DNA of 64,000 bases from Clostridia bacterium (GCA_017525805.1 JAFXSH010000078.1:1-64000), one strand, 5' to 3'. Positions 16,990 to 25,469 are shown, counted from the first letter of the stretch. Numbers and translations: made by a program. Notes: generated by a model not told the origin, from the letters alone.

Positions 16990-17919
16990 TCATATTGCAA
17001 TTATTTCCGACTTTAATTCCGTAAAGAGCTTCTCCGCGTCCTCCTTCCGGCACAGGAGCGTGCCGGGACGCATGACGGACGCGCCTGACGCGGCCACCGC
17101 AAAGCGCAGGGCGTCTTCCGGCGGCATCTGCCGTTCGGTGGCCAGCATCAGGGCCGCCAGCATGGTATCCCCTGCCCCGGCAGTGCCCTTGACGGACACG
17201 GGGGCGGCAGGACAGGTCCATACCCCGTCCGCATGCGCCAGCAGCGCGCCCAAGGCTCCCCGGGACAGGCACACCCACTCCACGCCCTCGTTCAGCAGCT
17301 TGTGGCAGGCGTTCGCGGCAGCGGCGGTATCCTTCGCGTTCACCCCGGTGAGGCAGGCAAATTCCTGGGCGTTTGGCTTGATGAGGGAGGGCTTCTCCTT
17401 CAGCGCGGCGGTCAGGGCCGGGCCGTCGCAGTCCACCGCCGTCCGGCAGCCCTTCTCTTTCAGGGCGCGCAGGATCTTGGCGTAGGTTTCCGGCGCGGCG
17501 CCCGGCGGCAGGCTGCCCGCCAGCGCCACCCAGTCTCCCGGCTGCACGCAGTCCAGCAATCGGAAAATGATCCGGCGGATGTCCTCCCTGGAAGTTTCCA
17601 GGCCCCGTTCGCTGATTTCCAGAGTCCGGCCCGTTTCCTCTTCCTTGAGCTTCATGTTCACCCGAAGCTCGCCCGCCAGGGGGATCAGGATGCAGGGCAC
17701 CTTTTCCCGGGCCATAGCAGTGGCCACAGGCTGGCCCCGGTAGTCAAAGCCGATCAGCTTCACATCGCCTTCCAGCGCGTTCACCGCCCGCGCCACGTTC
17801 ACGCCCTTGCCGCCCACATCCAGCCGTTCCACCGTCACGCGGTTGGGCGCGTCGGGATCAAACCGAAGAATGGACGCCGTTTTATCCAGGCAAGGATTCA
17901 ATGAAAGCGTGTACAGCAT
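16990..17919 (-). CDS. PfkB-family sugar-phosphate kinase (1-phosphofructokinase / tagatose-6-phosphate kinase type)
   Basis: 309 residues with the FruK/LacC layout: N-terminal MLYTLSLNPCLDKT, the substrate-binding GGKGVNVARA at about residue 36, VALAGSLPPG, and the C-terminal ATP/anion-hole signature GTAGAGDTMLA with its catalytic Asp. Enzymes of this group phosphorylate fructose-1-phosphate or tagatose-6-phosphate. No PTS genes are adjacent, so the substrate cannot be settled. ATG 17919 has GGGAGG nine bases upstream. It has its own promoter on the minus strand. Confidence 0.85.
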   Translation of the reverse strand: MLYTLSLNPCLDKTASILRFDPDAPNRVTVERLDVGGKGVNVARAVNALEGDVKLIGFDYRGQPVATAMAREKVPCILIPLAGELRVNMKLKEEETGRTLEISERGLETSREDIRRIIFRLLDCVQPGDWVALAGSLPPGAAPETYAKILRALKEKGCRTAVDCDGPALTAALKEKPSLIKPNAQEFACLTGVNAKDTAAAANACHKLLNEGVEWVCLSRGALGALLAHADGVWTCPAAPVSVKGTAGAGDTMLAALMLATERQMPPEDALRFAVAASGASVMRPGTLLCRKEDAEKLFTELKSEIIAI

Positions 17920-18079
17920 CGCGTACTTCCTCCCCATACAGAAATTTCCGGCTTTGGGCCATTGACCCGGCATCCAAAATGACTCGCCCGCCAGGCAGCA
18001 AAGGATCCACGCCGGCGCTTACCGCCGTTTCATGGGCGCCCTCTCCTTCGAGCCGAAACTTCACACCTTTGTAACAATT

Positions 18080-18108
18080 ATTATAACATATTCTTCTTCC
18101 CAGCGCAA
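18080..18108 (-). promoter_or_regulatory. Promoter of the PfkB-family kinase gene
   Basis: Minus-strand TTGCGC (18103-18108), 17-bp spacer, TATAAT (18080-18085). Confidence 0.65.
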
Positions 18109-18116
18109 TCAGACCA

Positions 18117-18141
18117 TTTTTACCCAAGAAAAAAGGGTAAA
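18117..18141. promoter_or_regulatory. Inverted repeat between divergent promoters, possible operator
   Basis: TTTTACCC and GGGTAAAA are separated by nine bases. It lies just upstream of the -35 of the kinase promoter and about 90 bp before the opposite promoter at 18230. Confidence 0.4.
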
Positions 18142-18229
18142 ACCAATGTTTTCAAAAAACAGCGCAAAGATATTATCTTTTTGTTACAAAAAAGTTACTC
18201 TTTTGATGAATGCAGCGTGGGAGCCTCTA

Positions 18230-18258
18230 TTGACAAGAAAAAAACGGAAAATTATAAT
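18230..18258 (+). promoter_or_regulatory. Sigma-A promoter of the phosphodiester glycosidase operon
   Basis: TTGACA (18230-18235), 17-bp spacer, TATAAT (18253-18258). Confidence 0.9.
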
Positions 18259-18296
18259 AGAAGGGATTATCGAGCGGGAAAGGAGCCTTTCACAGC

Positions 18297-19193
18297 ATGA
18301 CGAACACCCTGCGAAAGATGTTTTTTTTCGTCTGTATGGCGGCATTGTTGGCATGTTCCGGATGCGCCGCGCTGGGCGAGGACAGCGCCGCGCTGCCTAT
18401 TGATTTTTCCGGCGGCATGCCCCTTCAAAGCCAGTTTTTCACAGGCGAATGGTCTTATGAAGACCCCACCATCTCCGTTTCCATCGTCCAAAGAATATAC
18501 AGCGGCCCGCATTACAACTGTGATTATTGGGTAGCCGATATCAAAATCGCCGACGCTTCCCAGCTTCGCACCATGGCCGCCAATGGCTTTGATGATTTTG
18601 TCACCGAGGAATACGGGGCCGTGATGGCCAAGCGGGTGAACGCGGTGCTGGCGATCGACGGGGATTACTTCACTTATACCAGCGAAGGTTATATCCTGCG
18701 CCAGGGAGAAGTGTTCCTGAACATTTTGAAAGGCCGCAGGGACATCCTGCTTATCGATGAGGATGGGGATTTTCATATCGTCCGCTATGCCAAAAAAGAG
18801 GACGCGGTCACTGAAATCGACGGCAAAAAGGTGATCAACGCCTTTTATTTCGGTCCCGCCCTGATCGAAAACGGCATCATCGTTTGGGATATGGACCTGC
18901 GCGCCGATATGATGGCCGAAGAGGGCCGACAGCGCATGTGCATTGCCCAGGTGGGGCCCTTGGAATACAAATGCATCTGCTGCGCCGGTCCGGCCCGAGG
19001 CTCCGGCGGCATGACGATAAAGGAATTCGCCCGGATCGTCGCCAATGAAGGCGTGCAGACGGCGTATAACTTGGACGGCGGCGATTCCTGCATGATGATC
19101 TTCAACGGGGAGAAAATCAACGACGTGGGCAACAAATCCATGCGGAAGATCACGGATATCGTTTACTTTGCGTCGGCTTACGGGGCGGAATAA
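18297..19193 (+). CDS. Exported phosphodiester glycosidase (NAGPA-like) domain protein
   Basis: 298 residues with an N-terminal signal sequence and a possible lipobox (LLACSGC). The body matches the phosphodiester glycosidase family related to the enzyme that uncovers mannose-6-phosphate: AVLAIDGDYFTYTSEGYILRQG, INAFYFGPALIENG and the C-terminal YNLDGGDSCMMIFNG. In bacteria this domain is linked to exopolysaccharide or wall teichoic-acid-like polymers; actual substrate unknown. It starts at ATG 18297 with AAAGGAG upstream. The stop abuts the ATG of the next gene, so the pair is co-translated. Confidence 0.8.
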   Translation: MTNTLRKMFFFVCMAALLACSGCAALGEDSAALPIDFSGGMPLQSQFFTGEWSYEDPTISVSIVQRIYSGPHYNCDYWVADIKIADASQLRTMAANGFDDFVTEEYGAVMAKRVNAVLAIDGDYFTYTSEGYILRQGEVFLNILKGRRDILLIDEDGDFHIVRYAKKEDAVTEIDGKKVINAFYFGPALIENGIIVWDMDLRADMMAEEGRQRMCIAQVGPLEYKCICCAGPARGSGGMTIKEFARIVANEGVQTAYNLDGGDSCMMIFNGEKINDVGNKSMRKITDIVYFASAYGAE

Positions 19194-20105
19194 ATGAAGG
19201 GGAATTATTGGCTCTTTATTTCGGTAACGGCCCTAATATCCTTTGGTTGGCTGGCCCTGCGTTTGGGCAAGCGGGCCATGAAGCCCTGGAGCGCGCTGAT
19301 CGGCCTGCCCCTGTCCATCCTGCTGGGGGCCGTATTGGGCAAGCTGTTCTATGTAGGGCTGCTTTTTCAGAAGGTATGGCCCCGTTTCGGCGCGGAAGCG
19401 CTGCTGCGGATGAAGGCAGCGGAATTTTCTTTCTATGGCGGCGGCGTGGGCGTGATCCTGGCCCTGGCCCTGACCGCCAAGCTGACCGGACAGAAGATCA
19501 GGCCCTTCCTGTCGGCTTTCGCGCCTTGCGGCGCGCTGCTTGCCGCCGGTTTCCGTGCGGCGGAATACTTCCAGGGCATGCTTGGCGCGGGCTCCTATAT
19601 GGAATCCTCCGCTTTTACGCGCTTTCCCTTCGCCGTAGCCAATCAGTGGGGCGAATGGCACTTGGCCGTGTTCACGCTGGAAACGCTGGCGGCGCTGGCC
19701 ATCTCCCTGGTTTTCGCCCTGCGGAAGCGGGAGGACTTGATTCCCGGGCTGCGCATGGAGAGAACGGTTTTTTACCTGTGCGTGACCCAAATCTTTTTTG
19801 AAAGCCTGCGCAACCAGTGCATGCGCTGGGGCTTCGTGCGGATCGAACAAGTGCTCTGCGGCGTGACCGTTGTGGGACTGATCGTTTACGGCTGCTTCCA
19901 GGCAAAAGGCTTGAAAGGCCTGAAACGCTTCTGGCCCTCGCTCTGTTCCCTGCTCTGCATCGCGCTCCTTGTGCTGGTGGAATTCGGCCTGGACAAGTTC
20001 AATTTTTCCACCGTATTCTGGTATGGCGTCATGATCGCGGTGCTGTGCGGCTTCGGCGCCCTGGAAAACGTATGCGTCAAGCGCAGACTGCGTGAGACCA
20101 ACTGA
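19194..20105 (+). CDS. Divergent prolipoprotein diacylglyceryl transferase-like membrane protein
   Basis: 303 residues with about seven transmembrane helices. The arrangement recalls Lgt: SFYGGGVGVILAL in the place of the Lgt GG-HGG segment, CGALLAAGFRAAEYFQG in the place of the AGRxxNFxNGE signature, and FESLRNQ in the place of the late E-x-x-R box. Key residues are altered, so it may have another transferase activity or none. Its ATG directly follows the stop of the phosphodiester glycosidase gene, which points to a shared role at the envelope. It could be an unrelated polytopic protein with chance similarity. Confidence 0.6.
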   Translation: MKGNYWLFISVTALISFGWLALRLGKRAMKPWSALIGLPLSILLGAVLGKLFYVGLLFQKVWPRFGAEALLRMKAAEFSFYGGGVGVILALALTAKLTGQKIRPFLSAFAPCGALLAAGFRAAEYFQGMLGAGSYMESSAFTRFPFAVANQWGEWHLAVFTLETLAALAISLVFALRKREDLIPGLRMERTVFYLCVTQIFFESLRNQCMRWGFVRIEQVLCGVTVVGLIVYGCFQAKGLKGLKRFWPSLCSLLCIALLVLVEFGLDKFNFSTVFWYGVMIAVLCGFGALENVCVKRRLRETN

Positions 20106-20130
20106 TAAAACTGAAAAAGGAGAAAAAGCC

Positions 20131-21270
20131 ATGCTCATCAAAAACGGTCGCGTCCATGACGCCATTCATGAGGAAGCTTATCTTGCGGATATCCTGATCC
20201 GGGACGGCAAGATCGCCGCCATCGGTTCCCAATTGGACGCCGGGAACGAAGAAACCGTGGACGCCGCCGGGCTGGAAATCTACCCCGGCTTTGTGGACGC
20301 CCACAGCCATTTGGGCCTGGACAGCGACGGCGTTGGCTACGAGGGCTGGGACTACAACGAAATGAATGATCCCATTTCCCCCCAGATGCGCGGCGTCGAC
20401 GGCTTCAAGCCCATGCAGCCCTGCATGCGGGACGCGGCCTTAGGCGGCGTGACCACCGTGTGCACCGGCCCTGGCAGCGCCAACGTGCTGGGCGGCACCT
20501 TCTGCGCTGTTAAAACCGTGGGCAACCGGGTGGAAAACATGCTGGTGAAGGAAGCCATCGCCATGAAGTGTGCTTTCGGCGAAAACCCCAAGCGCTGCTA
20601 CCGGGAAAAGGGCGTGTCCACCCGCATGACCACCGCCGCCAAGCTGCGGGAGACCCTGTACAAAGCCCGGGAATACCTGGAAAAGAAGGAAGCGGCGGGA
20701 GATGACGCCAGCAAAAAGCCCGCTTTCGACCTGAAAATGGAAGCCCTGATTCCCGTCATCAAGCGGGAAATTCCCCTGAAAGCCCACGCCCACGCCGCCG
20801 AGGATATTTTCACCGCCCTGCGCATCGCCAAGGAGCTGAACGTGAAAATCACCTTGGAGCACGTGACCGAAGGCCACCTGATCGCCGACGAGCTGGCCAA
20901 GGAAAACGTGCCCTGCGCCGTTGGCCCTTCCCTCACCAACGCAAGCAAATTCGAGCTGCGGAATAAAACCTTCGATACCCCCGGCATTCTGGCGAAAGCG
21001 GGATTGCAGGTATCCATCATCACCGACGCGCCGGTGATCCCCCAGGAATACCTGCCCCTGTGCGCGGGCCTTGCCATCAAGCACGGCATGGAGCCCTTCG
21101 CCGCCCTCCAGGCGATCACCATCAACCCCGCCCGTCACGCGGGCATCGAAGACCGGGTAGGCTCCATCGAAGTGGGCAAGGACGCCGACCTGGTGCTGTG
21201 CGCCGGTTCTCCCTTCGATACCGACCCGGCCATCAAAGCAGTCTATATCGACGGTAAAAAAGTGGAATAA
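20131..21270 (+). CDS. Metal-dependent amidohydrolase
   Basis: 379-residue amidohydrolase-superfamily enzyme with a small N-terminal beta domain (MLIKNGRVHD...) and a TIM barrel. Metal ligands visible: VDAHSHLG (HxH), LKAHAHAAED, LEHVTEGH and IITDAPV. The C-terminal HAGIEDRVGSIEVGKDADLVL is the family signature. Close relatives include imidazolonepropionase-like and dipeptidase-like enzymes; the substrate is not evident. ATG 20131 follows AAAGGAG; the frame is open upstream but overlaps the previous gene. Terminator follows. Confidence 0.88.
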   Translation: MLIKNGRVHDAIHEEAYLADILIRDGKIAAIGSQLDAGNEETVDAAGLEIYPGFVDAHSHLGLDSDGVGYEGWDYNEMNDPISPQMRGVDGFKPMQPCMRDAALGGVTTVCTGPGSANVLGGTFCAVKTVGNRVENMLVKEAIAMKCAFGENPKRCYREKGVSTRMTTAAKLRETLYKAREYLEKKEAAGDDASKKPAFDLKMEALIPVIKREIPLKAHAHAAEDIFTALRIAKELNVKITLEHVTEGHLIADELAKENVPCAVGPSLTNASKFELRNKTFDTPGILAKAGLQVSIITDAPVIPQEYLPLCAGLAIKHGMEPFAALQAITINPARHAGIEDRVGSIEVGKDADLVLCAGSPFDTDPAIKAVYIDGKKVE

Positions 21271-21293
21271 CGATAAGGAACTCTCTAAGTAAG

Positions 21294-21348
21294 TAAAAAA
21301 GGCGCTGCCGCGGATTTTGGGTTTCCTTGGCAGCGTCCTTTTTGTTTC
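21294..21348. terminator. Bidirectional terminator between convergent genes
   Basis: GGCGCTGCC (21301-21309) pairs with GGCAGCGTCC (21329-21338). T-runs flank it on both strands (AAAAAA before, TTTTT after). Confidence 0.8.
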
Positions 21349-21385
21349 ATACTGTTTCGCGTTCTAAAATCTTAATAGTATTATC

Positions 21386-22858
21386 TCAGCGTTTGTCCTT
21401 ATCGATGAATTCCAGGGTAATGGTGGAAAGCATCGCGAAGGCCAGCACGAACAGGAACAGCATGATCCAGTTATCGACCACGTTTTCCACCGAGCGTTCA
21501 TAATCGGCGTTGTAACTGGCGGCGGCAGTCTTTTCCTGAATGAGCTGTTTCACGTTCTCGTCCCCGAACAGCTCCAGCAGATCGCCGATGGAGGTTTTGA
21601 AGGTAAATTCCCGATCCCGCTGGGTTTGCAGCGCTTCGTTATTTTTCAGGAAATCCACGATCTGGCCCAAAGTGACCGGTTCGTTCAGCTGCTGATCCTG
21701 GTATTTTTCCGCCAGTTCCCCGGCGTGCAGGGCATCCAGCACCTGGCCCATAGTAATGGTGGTTCCAATTTCCTTGGCCAGCAGCTCCTGGGCGTTTTCA
21801 TTGGTTTTTACCATATTCAGCACGTCGCCCACCGTTACGGCGGCCTTTTCTTCCAAGGCGGGAAGGATTGTTAATTCGCGCACATCCCGGAAAACCTCTT
21901 CTCCCAGGATCATGTCGATGATCTGGCCGATGGAAACGGGATGGGTCAGTTCCTTTTCCCGCAGATGCAGCGTTTCGTCGGCCTTATTCAGGATATCCGC
22001 CACTTCGCCCACGGTGAAGGATTTCATCACTTCCGTGTCCCGGCGCTTTTCCACCGCCTCGCTGTCCAGCAGATCCAGCACCTGGCCCAGGGTCACGGTG
22101 CCGCCGATTTCATTGTTCCGCATTTTATCCACGGTTTTCCAGGCCGTTACCATGGGCGTTTCGTTGTAGCCGCTCTGGGAGGCGATGGCCTTGATGCCGT
22201 AATTGGAAATGGTGAAATTGGACAGGGGCTTGGTCCAGTCGGGCAGGGGCAGCAGGCCGCCGGAAAACACCAATTGGAAAATCAGCACGAAGGGCATCAC
22301 CGTCATGGCCCCGGTGGTGGTGTGGCTGATACTGGAAATGAGCAGGCTCATCATATCGGCGGCGTAGGAAATGAGCAGCAAGGTAATGCCCAAATCCACG
22401 ATCATCCAGGGCGTGATGAAGCCCGTTTCCGGGAAATGAATGCCCATCATTTTCAGCACGTACAGGCTCAGGCCCGTTTGGGCGGCGCACAGGGCGAGCT
22501 GATAGATCATGTGGGCCGCGACGTAGGAGGAAATATGCATACCGGAACGGTGTTCCCGCTTGATGATGGGACGCTCGCGGCATACGGCCTGGATGGAGTT
22601 GAAGCAGCCGTTCCAGATGCCTACGCAGGTGAGCGCGAACGCGCCCTTCAAATTGCCCTCCATGGTGAGAAAAAAGTCCTTCCGGATGACCATGGAAACC
22701 AGCGCGGCGATGATGGCCGCCATAGGCAGCACCTTCCAGTCGCTCTGGTTCACGAAGAAGCGAAGCTGCTTGCCCAAATAAATGGGAATCTGACTGGCCC
22801 GGCCGCGATGGCGGATTTTTCTCATGCGCCTGGTTTTCTTTACATTCAGCTCAGCCAT
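21386..22858 (-). CDS. ABC-2/ABCG-type permease with seven internal 27-residue repeats
   Basis: 490 residues. Residues 1-60 are a basic cytoplasmic segment, then about five transmembrane helices (residues 45-230, including the FQLVFSGGLLPLPDW loop typical of ABC-2 permeases), and a final helix near residues 460-480. Between them, about residues 245-450, are seven repeats of roughly 27 residues starting with patterns such as VTLGQVLDLL, FTVGEVADIL, VSIGQIIDMI, VTVGDVLNMV, ITMGQVLDAL, VTLGQIVDFL and TSIGDLLELF. Such an insert is not part of standard permeases. It overlaps the ATPase gene by a few bases and forms a transporter with it, probably an exporter. Confidence 0.8.
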   Translation of the reverse strand: MAELNVKKTRRMRKIRHRGRASQIPIYLGKQLRFFVNQSDWKVLPMAAIIAALVSMVIRKDFFLTMEGNLKGAFALTCVGIWNGCFNSIQAVCRERPIIKREHRSGMHISSYVAAHMIYQLALCAAQTGLSLYVLKMMGIHFPETGFITPWMIVDLGITLLLISYAADMMSLLISSISHTTTGAMTVMPFVLIFQLVFSGGLLPLPDWTKPLSNFTISNYGIKAIASQSGYNETPMVTAWKTVDKMRNNEIGGTVTLGQVLDLLDSEAVEKRRDTEVMKSFTVGEVADILNKADETLHLREKELTHPVSIGQIIDMILGEEVFRDVRELTILPALEEKAAVTVGDVLNMVKTNENAQELLAKEIGTTITMGQVLDALHAGELAEKYQDQQLNEPVTLGQIVDFLKNNEALQTQRDREFTFKTSIGDLLELFGDENVKQLIQEKTAAASYNADYERSVENVVDNWIMLFLFVLAFAMLSTITLEFIDKDKR

Positions 22859-24197
22859 GCTGCACCTCCGCGAATTTCAGGATGAATTCGTCCGCCCGGC
22901 CTTCGCCGCCCTCTTCCTCGCGGTTGATGGACTTGACGATTTCTTCCATCTTCTCTTTGCCGAAGAATTCCCGCGCTTCGGTGATGGGGCCGAAGAAGGC
23001 CAGGCGGCCCGTGCGCTTGGCGTCCTTGGCCAGTACGATCACGTCGTCGAACAGGTCGATCACGCGGTCCGGGGTATGGGTGATCACAATGATGATCTTG
23101 CCCTGATCCGCGATATAGCGAAGCTGCTCAAACAGCTCCCGGGCCATTACGCCGTCTAGGCCGCTGTCCGGTTCGTCCAGGATGAACAGTGATGGATTAG
23201 AGATAAATTCCATGGCGATGGACAGGCGCTTGCGCTGGCCGCCGGAGAGCTTGGACACCAAATTGTCCTTCACCGGGGTGAGACCGAAAACCTTCATCAC
23301 CTCCTCCACCCGAGCGCTGCGATCCGCGGCGGAAAAGTCCTTGGGCAGGCGCAGGGAGGCGGCGTCGATCAGGGTGCGGTACACGCTGTCGGAACCGCGC
23401 ATCAGATCCAGCTGGGGCACGAAGCCGATATCATACTGCATTTCCTTATAATGCTTATACATATTCGTGCCGTTGAGCACCACCTCGGCCTTGGCCTTTT
23501 CGTAGCCGTTCACGGCGTTCAGATAGGTGGTTTTGCCAGCGCCGGAACCGCCCAGCAGCAGCACCATATGGCCGGGCTGAATGTACATGTGGATGTCCCG
23601 CAGCAGGTACTTTTTCTTGAAGAACTCGGTGGCGGTGCGTTCCTCTAAGTTCACCGTCAGGCCCTGATCCAGCACCTGGGCCTTGGCCCCGGAAAAGAAA
23701 TCCGCCGCCTGGCTTTTGATGTCCTGCACCGTCCACAGGGGCTTGAATTTGGGCAGGAAGCCCCACAGAACGGCCATCAGACTGTCCAGGAGTATCCAGG
23801 GAATGATCCACCATTTCTTTTTCCCGAACGCTTCAATCAGGCCCAGGAAAATCCTCGCCTGATACAGCAGGGCGATCATCGCGATCAGGAAAATAGCAAA
23901 CCCCAGCATAATGATGAGGTTGCTGTCCTGATCCATAAAGCGCGTAACCACGCCCAGTATGGCGGCTACGCATTCCGTCACGCACAGCACGCGTCCTTCC
24001 GGTTCGCGGCCCGCGCAGACGCCCAGCTTGTACAGCCGGGCGAAGGGCACCAGAGCCCACCAGCTCTCCACCCCGCATTTTTTGAAAATGCCCCACAAGC
24101 CCACGATGAGCAAAACGTTCCAGGCAATGGAAAGAACGTCCATCTGCGCGTCCAGCAGGATCATTACCAGAATCTCCAGAATTTGCATTGCATCCAC
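22851..24197 (-). CDS. ABCG-like ABC transporter ATPase with N-terminal membrane domain
   Basis: 448 residues. The first 170 contain about four hydrophobic helices (WWALVPFARLYKLGV, AILGVVTRF, LGFAIFLIAMIALLY, WWIIPWILLDSLMAVLWG). A nucleotide-binding domain follows with Walker A GGSGAGKTT, signature LSGGQRKRLSIA and Walker B LFILDEPDSGLD, the last two in the ABCG style. Start ATG 24197 lies after AAAGGGTGG. The order membrane-domain then ATPase is reverse to most bacterial fusions and like no classic family I can name. It works with the permease encoded immediately downstream. Confidence 0.82.
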   Translation of the reverse strand: MDAMQILEILVMILLDAQMDVLSIAWNVLLIVGLWGIFKKCGVESWWALVPFARLYKLGVCAGREPEGRVLCVTECVAAILGVVTRFMDQDSNLIIMLGFAIFLIAMIALLYQARIFLGLIEAFGKKKWWIIPWILLDSLMAVLWGFLPKFKPLWTVQDIKSQAADFFSGAKAQVLDQGLTVNLEERTATEFFKKKYLLRDIHMYIQPGHMVLLLGGSGAGKTTYLNAVNGYEKAKAEVVLNGTNMYKHYKEMQYDIGFVPQLDLMRGSDSVYRTLIDAASLRLPKDFSAADRSARVEEVMKVFGLTPVKDNLVSKLSGGQRKRLSIAMEFISNPSLFILDEPDSGLDGVMARELFEQLRYIADQGKIIIVITHTPDRVIDLFDDVIVLAKDAKRTGRLAFFGPITEAREFFGKEKMEEIVKSINREEEGGEGRADEFILKFAEVQHG

Positions 24198-24235
24198 CCT
24201 TTCAATTTTTATCCTGTGTATGTCGCTTCAAAACT

Positions 24236-24868
24236 TTATTCTCCTTCCCGCAGGAAACGAAGCTGCAATTCCTCCCCCGTCCACTGGCGGAACAGGGTTT
24301 CCATCTGTTCGCAGGCTGCTTCCCAGGCCCGTTCCATGCATTTTGGATCATCCAGATAAGCCTGACGGCAGGCGGCATGCCGTTCGTCCAGCATTTGCTG
24401 ATAGCGCTGCTGGGTGGCGAGGCCCCAGAAATCATCGTTCTGAACGTCCCCCGTCACCTGGAAATGGTCGTAAAGCACCTGGGCGTGGGGCACGGTCACG
24501 GTCAGCTCCGTTTCCCCCGGGGTCAGCTTCACGTCCTCCAGCTTGATTCCCAAGCCGATTTCATACAGATACGGCGCGGAAACCTTGCTCACCGTGCCCA
24601 GAAACAGGGCGTCGATGGAGCCGGTCATAACGCCGGTATCCGTATGGCGCACAGAAATCAGCTCTCCGGCTTTTACCATTTCATGGGTCAGCCTTTCGAC
24701 GGCGCTGCTGTAATCCACGCTGGGCAGAAAGCGGGAAAACCAGTTTTTTATAAACGGCGAAAACACGTTCGCCAGGGTAAGGGCCAGCGCCAGCGCCACG
24801 ATCGCGCCCAGCCGCCGCAGCAGCCGGGGCGCGCGCCCGCTTCTCCTTCTTTCTGTTCTTTCTCTCAT
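24236..24868 (-). CDS. DUF4230 family membrane-anchored protein
   Basis: About 210 residues: a basic N terminus, one transmembrane helix (LGAIVALALALTLANVF) and an extracytoplasmic domain like DUF4230 (LISVRHTDTGVMTGSIDALFLGTVSKVSAPYLYEIGLGI). Function unknown. The start is uncertain: ATG 24868 has no clear ribosome site, and TTG 24883 overlaps the previous gene; translation may be coupled to that gene. It precedes the ABC exporter genes on the same strand and could act with them. Confidence 0.7.
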   Translation of the reverse strand: MRERTERRRSGRAPRLLRRLGAIVALALALTLANVFSPFIKNWFSRFLPSVDYSSAVERLTHEMVKAGELISVRHTDTGVMTGSIDALFLGTVSKVSAPYLYEIGLGIKLEDVKLTPGETELTVTVPHAQVLYDHFQVTGDVQNDDFWGLATQQRYQQMLDERHAACRQAYLDDPKCMERAWEAACEQMETLFRQWTGEELQLRFLREGE

Positions 24869-24873
24869 ATGCG

Positions 24874-25041
24874 TCACAGCCAATCTTTCGCCAGCACCAG
24901 CAGATAAATCACGCCCCGCACCAGACCGTAAGCCAAAGTAAGGTAGCCAATCGTCAGCACACAGCGGTTCCAGATCCGCAGGCGGGAACGCCGCCGATGT
25001 TCCCGGCGTCCCTTGGCGGAATACGTGTTGGGCATAGCCAC
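24874..25041 (-). CDS. Small membrane protein of unknown function
   Basis: About 55 residues if started at GTG 25041, which has GGGAGG nine bases upstream; the frame is open to ATG 25092. It has a very basic N-terminal half (KGRREHRRRSRLRIW) and one C-terminal hydrophobic helix (YLTLAYGLVRGVIYLLVL). A TATAAT box lies upstream at 25072-25077 (minus). First gene of the run leading to DUF4230 and the ABC exporter. Confidence 0.55.
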   Translation of the reverse strand: MAMPNTYSAKGRREHRRRSRLRIWNRCVLTIGYLTLAYGLVRGVIYLLVLAKDWL

Positions 25042-25131
25042 AGCGCAGCGCCTCCCTTCTGTTATTCTGTTATTATACAGCAAATTCTTCATTTTTTCTA
25101 CATATTTTTGAAATATTTACGAATTTGACAA

Positions 25132-25408
25132 AAGCAAAGGTTACCATTCACCTATTTGATAGAGACCAAGCAGCATCACAGGCAGGGGGTGTCGGGGAAC
25201 TCCCCCGACTGTAATCCGCAGGCGGCGGCGTGTACGTCGCCGAGGAGCGGCTAAAAGCCGCTTCCTATATCAATTTCTGGCCGTAAAATGAGCGTTTTCG
25301 CTTGCGAAAATGCCATTTTACAAGAAATTGATGCCTCGAATGAAAGCGGAATCTTCATTCCGCTTTCATTCGTACCATTCAGCGATAGCTGAATGGTAAC
25401 AAGCAAAG
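25132..25408. mobile_element. Structured MITE-like element, copy 1, with 8-bp target duplication
   Basis: The 261-bp element (25140-25400) has perfect 11-bp terminal inverted repeats GTTACCATTCA / TGAATGGTAAC and is flanked by the identical octamer AAGCAAAG at 25132-25139 and 25401-25408. Inside are hairpins at about 25191-25209, 25231-25242, 25246-25262 (AGCGGCT/AGCCGCT), a long bipartite stem 25269-25332, a 16-bp stem at 25337-25372, and a terminal hairpin ACCATTCAGC/GCTGAATGGT. No protein is encoded. A second, diverged copy is at 41898. The octamer indicates insertion by a transposase acting in trans. Confidence 0.85.
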
Positions 25409-25440
25409 TGCGGGAACCATCTCCCCCATTCGCGTCTGAC

Positions 25441-25469
25441 TTGATAATTCCGAGCTTATGCGGTATAAT
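25441..25469 (+). promoter_or_regulatory. Sigma-A promoter of the second GGDEF gene
   Basis: TTGATA (25441-25446), 17-bp spacer, TATAAT (25464-25469), just downstream of the mobile element. Confidence 0.8.

Noticed and set aside
17882..18127. 81-codon minus-strand reading frame upstream of the PfkB kinase
   Set aside because: It overlaps the kinase N terminus in another frame, has no ribosome site, and its composition reads as a shadow frame.
25140..25400. CRISPR array or group II intron fragment
   Set aside because: The hairpins are not regularly spaced repeats with spacers, and no intron domain V signature is visible.
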